Part shown: in pieces, positions 7,069 to 14,034 of the stretch
Numbering within the stretch: position 1 is the stretch's first letter
Layout of the letters: each line of letters starts with the position of its first letter
From: Herbaspirillum sp. 3R11
GTDB taxonomy: Bacteria > Pseudomonadota > Gammaproteobacteria > Burkholderiales > Burkholderiaceae_D
Length of the DNA: 64,000 bases
Direction: 5' to 3'
NCBI RefSeq assembly: GCF_004563925.1
Contig: NZ_SPNJ01000001.1
Coordinates: 1 to 64,000 of the forward strand
Program-made: the position numbers and the translations under genes
The notes under the pieces: model-generated
Database searches by the model: none
What the model was told of the DNA's origin: nothing
The model's input: the letters and a program-made list of their open reading frames with translations, nothing else

Positions 7069-7542
7069 ATGGAAGATGTATTGCAAGAACTGGCGACAAG
7101 AAAGGGGCATTCACCGGATGCTCCGCTTAAGATCTTCCTGGTTGAAGACTCGGAGGATGTGCGGGATCTCATCATTGAGAGTCTTGCCGAGATTCCGGGT
7201 GTGGAGCTGGCCGGCTATTCCGAAACCGAGCAGGACGCCATGGCGCGTCTGGAAAATGAGAACTATGACGTGCTCATCCTCGACATCCAGCTCAAGCAGG
7301 GCAACGGCATGCATTTGCTGCAATCGTTGGCGCGCACCGGAAAGCGCCGCCATGACGAACTCAAGATCATCTTCAGCAATCATGTCAGTTCGACCTATCG
7401 TCGCGTCGGCGTTCAGTACGGCGTACAGTTCTTCTTTGACAAATCCTCGGAATTCACCAAACTGCGCAGCCTGATCGAGCGTATCAGCGGGCGCGGCGTA
7501 GCGGGAAAAAGCAATTCGTCGCACGGATTCGCCTCAGCCTAG
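7069..7542 (+). CDS. Receiver-only response regulator
   Basis: A 157-residue protein with one receiver domain at about residues 20-140: acidic pocket VEDSEDVRD, phospho-acceptor in DVLILDIQLKQGNG, switch residue in FSNHVSS and Lys in FFFDKSSE. There is no output domain. About 20 residues precede the receiver and a Ser-rich tail follows it. Such stand-alone receivers act as phosphate sinks, phosphorelay intermediates or protein-protein switches. It sits between the LuxR-type regulator and the sensor kinase, so competition for phosphate from that kinase is plausible (inference). No clear Shine-Dalgarno is seen at the ATG at 7069. Confidence 0.85.
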   Translation: MEDVLQELATRKGHSPDAPLKIFLVEDSEDVRDLIIESLAEIPGVELAGYSETEQDAMARLENENYDVLILDIQLKQGNGMHLLQSLARTGKRRHDELKIIFSNHVSSTYRRVGVQYGVQFFFDKSSEFTKLRSLIERISGRGVAGKSNSSHGFASA

Positions 7543-7712
7543 CTCGGCTTAGTATTCTCTGTCAGGGACCTTGTCCCGACTCCCAAGCGTTCGCATCGCC
7601 ATGGCGCGAGGCCACGATGCCACGCCGCCACGATGCGGTAACCCAATATAATGTCTATGCATGCCGCCGCGCCTCGCTGCGCGGCCAACGAAAAAATCAG
7701 GGGCTTCAGCAC

Positions 7713-9734
7713 ATGCACATGACGTCAGTCAGAAACGATATCGGCGAAAGCTCTTCGCTCGAACACTACGTCGCCACCCAGGCCAATTTTGCCAGCATCA
7801 TCAGCGCCGCCATGAGCCTGGCGATGATCATCGCGCTATTCGGCGTGGTGGTGCTCATCAGTTGCTACGCCGACGACGGCTACCGCAAGATCCTGGCCGA
7901 CCTGATCGCCGTCCAGGGCAGCTCGGCAGCCGGCTTCATCCTCTCGGGCGCGGCCCTCTACCTGCAATGTCTGAATGTCGGCAAGACAAGCCGCAAGCTG
8001 GCGTTGGCGGCCCGCGTGCTCGCCGTGCTGCTGTTGCTTCTGAGCGCCGGCTTCCTGCTGCAGAATCTGTTCGGCGTGAAGTTGCTGCATGCCGCCTTGC
8101 CGGTGCTTTCCATGGCGGGAAGCGCATTCGGAGCCGAGATCCATCCGCTGGCGGCAGGCTGCTTCCTGCTCACTGCGCTGATCCTGTTGCTGCAAGACTT
8201 GCGCATTCGCGGCGGCCACTATCCCGCTGAATATCTGGCATTCATCCTGATCGGCCTGAGCGCGATTCCGCTGGTCGGTTATCTGTACGGCATCAGCAAA
8301 CTGACCTTCCTGCGTTATTCCACCGGCATCCCCTTGCTGACGGCACTGGGCTTCCTGTTGCTGGGTGCTGCCTTGCTGATGGCGCGGCCGTCGCACCGGC
8401 TGATGTCCATCATCATCGGCCATGCGCCGGGGGGCAACATGCTGCGGCGCTTGTTGCCGTCCATGCTTTTCCTGATCCTGCTGCTCAATCTGCTGGTGGC
8501 GAAGGGCGCAGAGCGCGGCTTCTATTCCGATCAGCTGATGCTGCCGTTCCTGACCCTGATTGACGGCGCGCTGGTAGTGTTCGTGTTCTGGCGTTTCGCC
8601 GGCAGACTTGATCGTGAATACGGCGCGCGCATGCAGAGTGCGGCCAAGCTGGCCGAGGCCAATTCCCTGCTGACCGCGGTCAGCGACAGCACCCGTGAAC
8701 CGATCTTCGTGAAGAATCGCCAGGGCTTGCTGGTGTTTGCCAATCCCGCGCTGTTGCAGCAGGTCGGCAAGACCTGGGAAGAAGCCATGTACCGCTCCAG
8801 CCGCGAACTGTTCGCCGAGCGGGAAGAGGCTGATCGCATCGACGAGGACGACAAGCGCGTCATGGCGCACGGCTTGCCGGAGACCATCGAACAGACGCTG
8901 CATCTGCAGCATGGCATCTTCACCTATCAGTCCACGCGGGTGCCCTGGTTCGACAAGGCCGGCAACGTGCTGGGCGTGATTGGCATCAGCACCGACATAT
9001 CTGAGCGCAAGCGCGCCGAAGATTCACTGCGCGAACGTGAAGCCCAGCTTGAGAAAGCCGTGGTTGAACGCACCGCCTTGCTGCGCGAGCTGACCAACCA
9101 TCTGGAAACCGTGCGTGAAGAAGAGAAACGCGCCATCGCGCGTGAGCTCCACGACAACATGGGCGCGTCGCTCACGGCGCTGAGCATGCATCTGGAAAGC
9201 GTCTACAAGATTTTGCCCGAAGACGAGAAATGGCAGGAGCGCAAGCCGCGCATGCAGGGGCTGATGAGTTCGCTGGTGAGCACCACGCGACGCATCCAGA
9301 CCGAGTTGCGGCCGAACATGCTGGACTTGTTCGGACTCAAGGCGGCCATCACCGAGCAGCTCGACGAATTGGCGGAGCGTACCGGCATCACCTGCAAGGC
9401 CAGCCTGCCTGATGAGGATGTGACGATCGGCCACGAGATGGAAATCGCCATCTATCGCATGCTGCAGGAGATGCTCAATAACGTCACCAAGCATGCCAAG
9501 GCGAATCAGGTGGATGTCATCCTCGACGTCGATGAGGAGCAGGTCTCGCTGACGGTGCGCGACAACGGCGTCGGTATTCCGCAGGAGCGCCAGGACAATA
9601 ACAAGACTTACGGTCTGCGCGGCCTGCGCGAGCGCGCCACATTCTTTGGCGGCAATGTCGCCATACGTTCCACGCCGGGCAACGGTTCCATCATTTCCAT
9701 ACATCTTCCGCTGGCGCCTGTCGCCGACGTCTGA
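7713..9734 (+). CDS. Membrane sensor histidine kinase (PAS, HisKA_3, HATPase)
   Basis: A 673-residue kinase. The N-terminal about 280 residues hold several hydrophobic segments forming a multi-pass membrane sensor of no family I recognise. A PAS domain follows (EPIFVKNRQGLLVFANPALL, then GVIGISTDISERKRAE). The dimerisation domain is HisKA_3 with ELHDNMGASL, the phospho-acceptor His near residue 480. The ATPase carries EMLNNVTKHAKA, DNGVGIPQ and GLRGLRERA boxes. This is the NarX/DegS class that pairs with LuxR-type regulators such as the one at 6349. The start at 7713 (behind CAGGGGCTTCAGC) avoids a non-hydrophobic 32-residue extension; the upstream ATG at 7617 is less likely. Confidence 0.9.
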   Translation: MHMTSVRNDIGESSSLEHYVATQANFASIISAAMSLAMIIALFGVVVLISCYADDGYRKILADLIAVQGSSAAGFILSGAALYLQCLNVGKTSRKLALAARVLAVLLLLLSAGFLLQNLFGVKLLHAALPVLSMAGSAFGAEIHPLAAGCFLLTALILLLQDLRIRGGHYPAEYLAFILIGLSAIPLVGYLYGISKLTFLRYSTGIPLLTALGFLLLGAALLMARPSHRLMSIIIGHAPGGNMLRRLLPSMLFLILLLNLLVAKGAERGFYSDQLMLPFLTLIDGALVVFVFWRFAGRLDREYGARMQSAAKLAEANSLLTAVSDSTREPIFVKNRQGLLVFANPALLQQVGKTWEEAMYRSSRELFAEREEADRIDEDDKRVMAHGLPETIEQTLHLQHGIFTYQSTRVPWFDKAGNVLGVIGISTDISERKRAEDSLREREAQLEKAVVERTALLRELTNHLETVREEEKRAIARELHDNMGASLTALSMHLESVYKILPEDEKWQERKPRMQGLMSSLVSTTRRIQTELRPNMLDLFGLKAAITEQLDELAERTGITCKASLPDEDVTIGHEMEIAIYRMLQEMLNNVTKHAKANQVDVILDVDEEQVSLTVRDNGVGIPQERQDNNKTYGLRGLRERATFFGGNVAIRSTPGNGSIISIHLPLAPVADV

Positions 9735-9837
9735 GTCCCAACCTCCAGCCTCACCTCTCCGGCCTGCACGCACGCTGCAGGCCGATCGCGGTCAATTCCT
9801 GCTCGGTTCCTCTCCCTGACTCATTCTTTTCGTATTG

Positions 9838-9866
9838 TCCTACGCTGCAAAGCGGGGCTGTCTTAT
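9838..9866 (+). promoter_or_regulatory. Stress-island promoter-like motif, copy C
   Basis: TCCTACG, 15 bases, GTCTTAT, preceded by TTG, 117 bases before the CsbD start at 9983. The spacing is identical to copies A, B, D and E. The interval 9735-9982 contains nothing else that I can support. Confidence 0.6.
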
Positions 9867-9982
9867 GGCCCTGAAAAGCGCCGCTGGTTAAGATGAATCA
9901 TCGCGTTTCCACTCAGGAGATGTGTGCAGTTGACTGTTCCAGATGACAGTAACTGGTCCCTTCACTTTCAGGAGCCATCATC

Positions 9983-10156
9983 ATGAATAAAGATCAAGTT
10001 CAAGGCAAGGCAAAAGAAGTAGCAGGCAAGGTCCAGCAAAAGGCCGGCGAAATCGTCGACAGCAAGGAACAGCAAGTCAAGGGCGCTGCAAAGCAAATTG
10101 ACGGCACTGTTCAGAAGAGCTACGGCGACGCCAAGGAAGCACTGAAGGACCGGTAA
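9983..10156 (+). CDS. CsbD family stress protein, 57 residues
   Basis: A 57-residue CsbD protein read directly from the sequence (MNKDQVQGKAKEVAGKVQQK...). Two repeats of the family pattern K-G-x-A-K-x-x-x-G-x-V-Q are present (GKAKEVAGKVQ and GAAKQIDGTVQ), ending K-S-Y-G-D-A-K. This is the canonical short CsbD. The start follows a strong SD (CAGGAGCCATCATC). It stands alone between motif C and an intrinsic terminator, so it is the clearest single-gene unit under that motif. It also reveals the CsbD ancestry of the diverged protein at 3161. Confidence 0.92.
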   Translation: MNKDQVQGKAKEVAGKVQQKAGEIVDSKEQQVKGAAKQIDGTVQKSYGDAKEALKDR

Positions 10157-10166
10157 GCCGCTTAGT

Positions 10167-10194
10167 GAAATGGGAGCTTCCAGCTCCCATTTTC
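10167..10194 (+). terminator. Intrinsic terminator after csbD
   Basis: AAATGGGAGCT, loop TCC, AGCTCCCATTT, followed by a short T-run. The stem starts 11 bases after the stop codon. Confidence 0.85.
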
Positions 10195-10365
10195 ATGTCT
10201 TGGCCAAGGCGATGTGTAGGAATCGTCTTACGGCAGAATCGGAGAAGCACGGCTGTTGAGCGCAATCCTATTTTGTCATGATGACCCGGTATCGCTGGTG
10301 CACGCTGGTGCATTCACTTAAACATTCCCGCGTCGTGATGTGTGCGACTTGTCGAGGGAGGGATT

Positions 10366-10686
10366 ATGAAAAAAATAACTACAGTGGCTTTGCTCGTATT
10401 GTCCGGTGCAATGGTGTGTTCCCCCGCCTTCGCCGCCAATGGAACAACGGGCAGCGACGGTGCCTCGCAGGCATTGACGCTTACCAAAGAGAGCACTGCA
10501 AAGTCCAAGGCCATCGCTGGCGCGGACAAGAAGAAATTCCTCTACCTCGACATGGTCCAGCGCAAGCATTCTCAATCGATCCGCAATGCGGTCATTGTGT
10601 ATGAGTATCCCGGTCTGAAAAAACAGGCTTGCAATGCCAAGGACGCGAAAAGTGTAAGCGAATGTTTGCGTAGTCCATCGACATGA
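10366..10686 (+). CDS. Small exported protein of unknown function
   Basis: A 106-residue protein. A signal peptide (MKKITTVALLVLSGAMVCSPAFA) is followed by a Ser/Thr/Gly-rich linker and a charged segment (KSKAIAGADKKKFLYLDMVQRKH). The last 25 residues contain two cysteines (ACNAKDAKSVSECLRS) that could form a disulfide. The ATG at 10366 follows an ideal GGGAGGGATT. The cysteine pair recalls, but does not clearly match, the CKxLKG units of the proteins at 5286 and 11123. I know no homologous family. A periplasmic location is the only supported statement. Confidence 0.65.
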   Translation: MKKITTVALLVLSGAMVCSPAFAANGTTGSDGASQALTLTKESTAKSKAIAGADKKKFLYLDMVQRKHSQSIRNAVIVYEYPGLKKQACNAKDAKSVSECLRSPST

Positions 10687-10794
10687 AACTCGCACGTTGA
10701 ACGTGGTCTAAAAAATTACCGGCTCGTCATTTGAGTCATCAAGAATTGACTGCTGCATACCGCAGCAACAACCATTTTTTAAAGAGGTGTCATC

Positions 10795-11010
10795 ATGAAA
10801 ATAACACATAAAATCGCAGTGACTTCGATCACTGTCTGTGCCCTGACAATCCTGAGCGGTTGCAGCGGCATGTCGGCGCGGGACCGTGATACGGCTGTCG
10901 GCGCCGGCGTCGGCGCAGTTGGCGGTGCAGTGCTGACGGGCGGTAGCGCCATCGGTACTGTCGGCGGTGCAGCAGTTGGTGGCGTGATCGGTAATCAGGT
11001 CGGCAAGTAA
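10795..11010 (+). CDS. Glycine-zipper lipoprotein (OsmB-like)
   Basis: A 71-residue lipoprotein. The signal sequence ends in the lipobox LSGC. A short polar segment with ARDRDTAVGAGVGAVGG then begins a glycine zipper (VGAGVGAVGGAVLTGG, GTVGGAAVGGVIGNQVG). This is the architecture of OsmB and related osmotically inducible lipoproteins (glycine-zipper 2TM domain), thought to oligomerise in or at the outer membrane. SD AAAGAGGTGTCATC precedes the ATG. It is followed by a strong terminator. Its place beside BON, CsbD and DUF3309 genes fits a stress-envelope role. Confidence 0.85.
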   Translation: MKITHKIAVTSITVCALTILSGCSGMSARDRDTAVGAGVGAVGGAVLTGGSAIGTVGGAAVGGVIGNQVGK

Positions 11011-11054
11011 CAAGGTATCGGCCGGCAGCTAGCGGACAGATCGTCGCTGCAATG

Positions 11055-11082
11055 AAAAAGGGGACCTGTGGGTCCCCTTTTT
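11055..11082. terminator. Bidirectional intrinsic terminator
   Basis: AAAAAGGGGACC, loop TGTG, GGTCCCCTTTTT. A-run and T-run flank a GC-rich stem, so it serves both the + strand lipoprotein gene and the minus-strand gene ending at 11123. Confidence 0.92.
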
Positions 11083-11122
11083 CACGTCGACGCTGTCAGC
11101 GCATTCGTCGTGCATTCTCTGC

Positions 11123-11446
11123 TTATTCGGCGGCGCTGCGTGTCTTGAGGATGCGTTTGGCGCGTGCCAGGTCGCTGTTCTGGTTCTCGCGTGCTTCCTT
11201 GCGGCAGCCTTTGGCTTCGGCGCCCTTGAGCGCCTTGCATTCCTGCAGCGCCTGGGCGCCGGCTGCGCGGGCTTCTTTTACCAGCGTCTTGTAATGCAGC
11301 TGGGCGGTGTCGTCACCCTGATACCAGCGTGCAGGATCTTCCTGGGAAACATCCTCTTCGGCGGCAAACACCGGCGCATGCGCGGCAAGGCCGGCAGCCA
11401 GCAATAGCGGCAACAGAAGCAGATGTGGTCGGCGATTTTTTCTCAT
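11123..11446 (-). CDS. Exported protein with a CKxLKG paired-cysteine unit
   Basis: A 107-residue protein. The signal peptide (RRPHLLLLPLLLAAGLAAHA, cleaved near VFA-AE) precedes an acidic linker containing ARWYQGDD. A helical domain follows with the unit CKALKGAEAKGCRKEAR at about residues 69-85. That unit matches the first repeat of the protein at 5286 (CKPLKGNEQDVCQKEAK). I set the start at 11446 because AGGAGTCTGCACC sits just upstream of this ATG; an ATG at 11500 would add 18 residues before the signal peptide. The role is unknown, probably periplasmic with one disulfide. Confidence 0.72.
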   Translation of the reverse strand: MRKNRRPHLLLLPLLLAAGLAAHAPVFAAEEDVSQEDPARWYQGDDTAQLHYKTLVKEARAAGAQALQECKALKGAEAKGCRKEARENQNSDLARAKRILKTRSAAE

Positions 11447-11550
11447 CGGTGCAGACTCCTCGGTAGAAATAATGAACGGCGCTGCACCATCAAGATGCAA
11501 CGCCGCTCATCATATCCTGTTTGCCCTGCGTGGCAGGGAAAACCGCCGGA

Positions 11551-11709
11551 CTATAGTCGTCCGAGCAACACCAGGATCAGCAGGATGATGACGATCGTGC
11601 CGGCAATCCCGCTGGGGCCATAACCCCATGAACGGCTATGCGGCCAGGTCGGCAGGGCGCCGATCAGGATCAGAATAAGAACGATCAGAAGTATGGTGCC
11701 GAGTGTCAT
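11551..11709 (-). CDS. DUF3309 family small membrane protein
   Basis: A 52-residue peptide, MTLGTILLIVLILILIGALP, then a loop TWPHSRSWGYGPSG and a second hydrophobic helix ending LLGRL. The central W-P-x-S-x-x-W-G-Y-G-P-S-G motif and two short membrane helices are diagnostic of DUF3309. The family is common in proteobacteria near stress genes. A strong SD (AAGGAGAACAAC) precedes the ATG. It is two-pass in the inner membrane with the aromatic loop exposed. No biochemical function is established. Confidence 0.88.
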   Translation of the reverse strand: MTLGTILLIVLILILIGALPTWPHSRSWGYGPSGIAGTIVIILLILVLLGRL

Positions 11710-11752
11710 GTTGTTCTCCTTGTTGTTACTGCAGGGTTGCAGCGTTCATCGT

Positions 11753-11776
11753 CGCAATGCGGAATTCCGCATTGCG
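11753..11776. other. Perfect 24-base palindrome
   Basis: CGCAATGCGGAA is followed at once by its exact reverse complement. It lies 7 bases beyond the stop of the outer-membrane protein gene and 44 bases upstream of the DUF3309 start, both on the minus strand. As RNA it forms a nine-pair stem with a GAATTC loop. As DNA it is a symmetric protein-binding candidate. There is no T-run. Confidence 0.6.
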
Positions 11777-11782
11777 TCCATG

Positions 11783-12625
11783 TTAGAAACGGACCTTCAC
11801 GTAAGCCGAAGGCCCTTTAAGACGAATATCCAGATTGGCGTCGTTGATGGTGCCGCCGCCGTCGCGGTTGATCTTGATGCGGGTGATGCCGTAGTCGGCG
11901 CCGATACCGAGGTTGGCCAGCGGATACCACTCGGCGCCGAGTGCTGCACCATAAATGTGGCCGGTGACCTTGCCCCAGTTTTTCTTGACGCCGGAGGCTT
12001 CTGCATAAATGCGGAAGTCTTTGCTGAAGGCATGTTTCCAACCGAGTTCCAGCAGGGGCGCCCAGGTCTTTTCGGAGTAGCTGTCGCTGAAGGTGCCGGC
12101 GGCGCCGTTCAGTGTGGCGGATGCATTGACGTCAATCTTGGCGCGATAGTAGCCGGCGCCGAGTCCGATACCGAACACATCGTTGCCTTGTCCGATCCAC
12201 CACTTGTAGGCCAGCGACGCCATGTCGACCTGGATGTTGGCGTCGCCGTTGGCGTTGAGGGTTGAACCGGTGCCGACAGGAATGGTGCGGTTGATGGCGC
12301 CGCCGTAATTCTTTTTGTACGTGAAATAGTCGAACGACAAGCCCTGGCTGTCGAACAGCAGCAACTCTGCGCGCACGCGCGGCAGGGCGGTGCGATCGCG
12401 GTCAATGTCGCCGGACTGATACGAGCCGTATTGGGAGTTGGCATTGACCCGGAAAGTCGGGTCAACATAGTAGGCGCCTGCCGACAGGCTGAAACGATCC
12501 AGCGCCGGCGAAGGATCAGCCAGCGCGCTGGCAGAGGTCAGCGCAAGTGCGCTGCCGGCGGCAAAATAAGTAACGAATTGCACGGACTTGCCGACGGCCG
12601 GCAGGCAACGAATGCGACGTGACAT
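11783..12625 (-). CDS. Outer-membrane beta-barrel protein
   Basis: A 280-residue protein. A basic N-terminus and signal peptide (cleaved near ASALA-DP) are followed by alternating hydrophobic/polar strands. Examples are RFSLSAGAYYVDPTFRV, GLSFDYFTYKKNYGG, WAPLLELGWKHAFS and GAALGAEWYPLANLGIGADYGI. It ends YVKVRF, the C-terminal phenylalanine signal recognised by the Bam complex. The size suggests 8-12 strands; a precise family is not assigned. The start at 12625 has an excellent SD (GGAGGAGATTACCC); an ATG at 12706 is possible but less likely. Copy D of the stress motif lies 100 bases upstream, tying it to the island. Confidence 0.8.
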   Translation of the reverse strand: MSRRIRCLPAVGKSVQFVTYFAAGSALALTSASALADPSPALDRFSLSAGAYYVDPTFRVNANSQYGSYQSGDIDRDRTALPRVRAELLLFDSQGLSFDYFTYKKNYGGAINRTIPVGTGSTLNANGDANIQVDMASLAYKWWIGQGNDVFGIGLGAGYYRAKIDVNASATLNGAAGTFSDSYSEKTWAPLLELGWKHAFSKDFRIYAEASGVKKNWGKVTGHIYGAALGAEWYPLANLGIGADYGITRIKINRDGGGTINDANLDIRLKGPSAYVKVRF

Positions 12626-12724
12626 GGGTAATCTCCTCCTGGCGGAAAGCAGAATCAAAAATAGTGCCCACTGTGCGAAGGCAGTTGACGCAATGGATGT
12701 TAACAACCGCCTTGCTTACGGTAG

Positions 12725-12753
12725 ATAGGCGTCTTCCTCAATTTCCTGTAGGA
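12725..12753 (-). promoter_or_regulatory. Stress-island promoter-like motif, copy D (minus strand)
   Basis: On the minus strand TCCTACA, 15 bases, CGCCTAT, ending 100 bases before the outer-membrane protein start at 12625. It has the same spacing as the other copies. The second half keeps only the CCTAT core. Confidence 0.5.
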
Positions 12754-12919
12754 AAAGGCGAGTTGCGCAGTAGGGAATGCGGCATGGCGATGCGACCGCG
12801 TCGCGTTTTTCTGGTTTGATTTTTGCTTGCATGATGCTGACGGTGCAGCAGGCAGAACGCGAAAAGAATGCATCACAAGATGATGGAAAGTGTGCGGCAT
12901 TTCCAAATGGGTTACTATT

Positions 12920-12959
12920 CGCCCGCTGCATCCGGGGATATTCGGGCGGGCATGCAGCG
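12920..12959 (+). other. Two mutually exclusive hairpins upstream of the ANTAR gene
   Basis: CGCTGCAT (12924-12931) pairs with ATGCAGCG (12952-12959). CGCCCG (12920-12925) pairs with CGGGCG (12943-12948). The two stems share bases and cannot form together. This is the only structured element in the 450-base spacer 12626-13075 apart from motif D. Confidence 0.4.
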
Positions 12960-13075
12960 TGGAGGTGTGGCAACATGAAGCCGGTGCAATCCGGTATGGG
13001 ATGTGCCACATCCACCCAGACCCGTAACGCGTTCAGAATCGATTTACGATGTCCAGGCGAACATTGGAACCTCAC

Positions 13076-13702
13076 ATGCGCAATCTACGCATTGTCGTCG
13101 TCAACACCATCATCGACCATGCCGATGATGAGACCGACACCGACCTGCAGGAGCAGGCCGAGCGTGGCAAAGCCTTGCGCATCGGCTTGCTGGAGGCCGG
13201 CTACAACATCATCGCCTCGCTGCCGGCCGACCTGTACCTGCCCGAGCGCATCGCCCAGCTTCAGCCCGACATGATCATCATCGACGCCGAGTCCGATGCG
13301 CGCGACGTGCTCGAGCACATCGTCATCGCCACGCGCGACGAGCGCCGCCCTATCGTCATGTTCACCGAAGACGACAACACCAGCACCATGGAAGCCGCCA
13401 TGGAAGCCGGCGTCACCGCCTATATCGTGGCAGGGCTGCAAGCCGAACGGATCAAGCCGGTGCTCGACGTGGCGCTGGCGCGCTTCCGCCAGGAGCAGAA
13501 GCTGCTGACCGAATTGTCCGACACCAAGCACAAGCTGGCCGAACGCAAGGTGATCGAGCGCGCCAAGGGCCTGCTGATGTCCCGTCACAAGCTGTCGGAG
13601 GACGAGGCCTATCAAAAGCTGCGCAGCATGGCCATGAACAAGAACCTCAAGCTTTCGGAAATCGCCCAGCGCCTGCTGGACGTCGAAGACTTGCTCGGCT
13701 GA
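13076..13702 (+). CDS. nasT: ANTAR-domain response regulator (NasT/NasR-type antiterminator)
   Basis: A 208-residue RNA-binding regulator. A receiver-like domain (DMIIIDAESD carrying the acceptor Asp) is followed by a coiled helix and an ANTAR domain. The ANTAR domain runs from ELSDTKHKLAERKVIERAKG through MSRHKLSEDEAYQKLRSMAM to LSEIAQRLLDVEDLL. ANTAR proteins bind paired hexaloop hairpins in nascent leader RNA and prevent termination. The nrtA leader downstream carries such a hexaloop and a terminator. NasT normally needs the nitrate sensor NasS, and no NasS gene is visible here. ATG at 13049 would add nine residues; I prefer 13076 on homologue-like length. Confidence 0.88.
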   Translation: MRNLRIVVVNTIIDHADDETDTDLQEQAERGKALRIGLLEAGYNIIASLPADLYLPERIAQLQPDMIIIDAESDARDVLEHIVIATRDERRPIVMFTEDDNTSTMEAAMEAGVTAYIVAGLQAERIKPVLDVALARFRQEQKLLTELSDTKHKLAERKVIERAKGLLMSRHKLSEDEAYQKLRSMAMNKNLKLSEIAQRLLDVEDLLG

Positions 13703-13751
13703 CATTTTTCCCGCATGCGGCGGTGTGCATGCACCGCCAAATTGGTGCGCA

Positions 13752-13766
13752 GCACAAAGCCGGTGC
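13752..13766. promoter_or_regulatory. NtrC-like enhancer site
   Basis: GCAC, seven bases, GTGC has exactly the spacing of the NtrC consensus GCACCATATTGGTGC. It is centred about 140 bases before the predicted start of the nrtA leader, a usual enhancer distance. A second looser GCACC/GGTGC dyad lies just upstream at about 13728-13747. Confidence 0.55.
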
Positions 13767-13870
13767 GCCGCCGACGCTACAAACTCCCCTCGTTTTGCTT
13801 TCCATCCGACCACGCCGGATTGCCGCCATGCCCATGAACGGCGCGGCTTTCACGCATTTTCCCAGCGGCT

Positions 13871-13886
13871 TGGCACGCTCTTTGCT
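13871..13886 (+). promoter_or_regulatory. Sigma-54 promoter for the nitrate transport operon
   Basis: TGGCACG, four bases, TTGCT is a full match to the -24/-12 consensus TGGCACG-N4-TTGCW. Transcription should start near 13898, giving a leader of about 135 bases before the nrtA ATG. With the NtrC-like site it indicates control by nitrogen limitation. Confidence 0.85.
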
Positions 13887-13897
13887 GAATCGTCTGC

Positions 13898-14010
13898 ATT
13901 AGCGCAAGGTTTGCGCAATGAACGATCCGGCCAATGGCGGTCGGATCCATCCAAGACAAAGGCGTCTTTCGACATGACTCAGTGCATGCCGGAGGGACGC
14001 CTTTTTTTTT
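13898..14010 (+). promoter_or_regulatory. ANTAR-responsive leader RNA with terminator
   Basis: The leader contains a nine-pair hairpin (13924-13947: GATCCGGCC, hexaloop AATGGC, GGTCGGATC) whose loop has A at position 1 and G at position 4, the ANTAR-target rule. A weaker upstream hairpin (GCGCAA with TTGCGC, 13902-13916) may be the first motif. An intrinsic terminator follows at 13958-14010 (AAAGGCGTC with GACGCCTTT, then a long T-run). The layout predicts that the ANTAR protein encoded just upstream lets transcription pass into nrtA when nitrate is present. Confidence 0.8.
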
Positions 14011-14034
14011 GCCGCCGAACAAATGGGGAATGCG

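Noticed and set aside
10193-10221. A further copy of the bipartite motif near TGTAGGA at 10215
   Set aside because: The second half at the required distance reads GACATGA, which does not fit, and it would point into the csbD terminator.
13728-13747. GCACC/GGTGC dyad as a second canonical NtrC site
   Set aside because: The gap between GCAC and GTGC is 10 rather than 7 bases, so it does not fit the consensus; kept only as a note on the better site at 13752.
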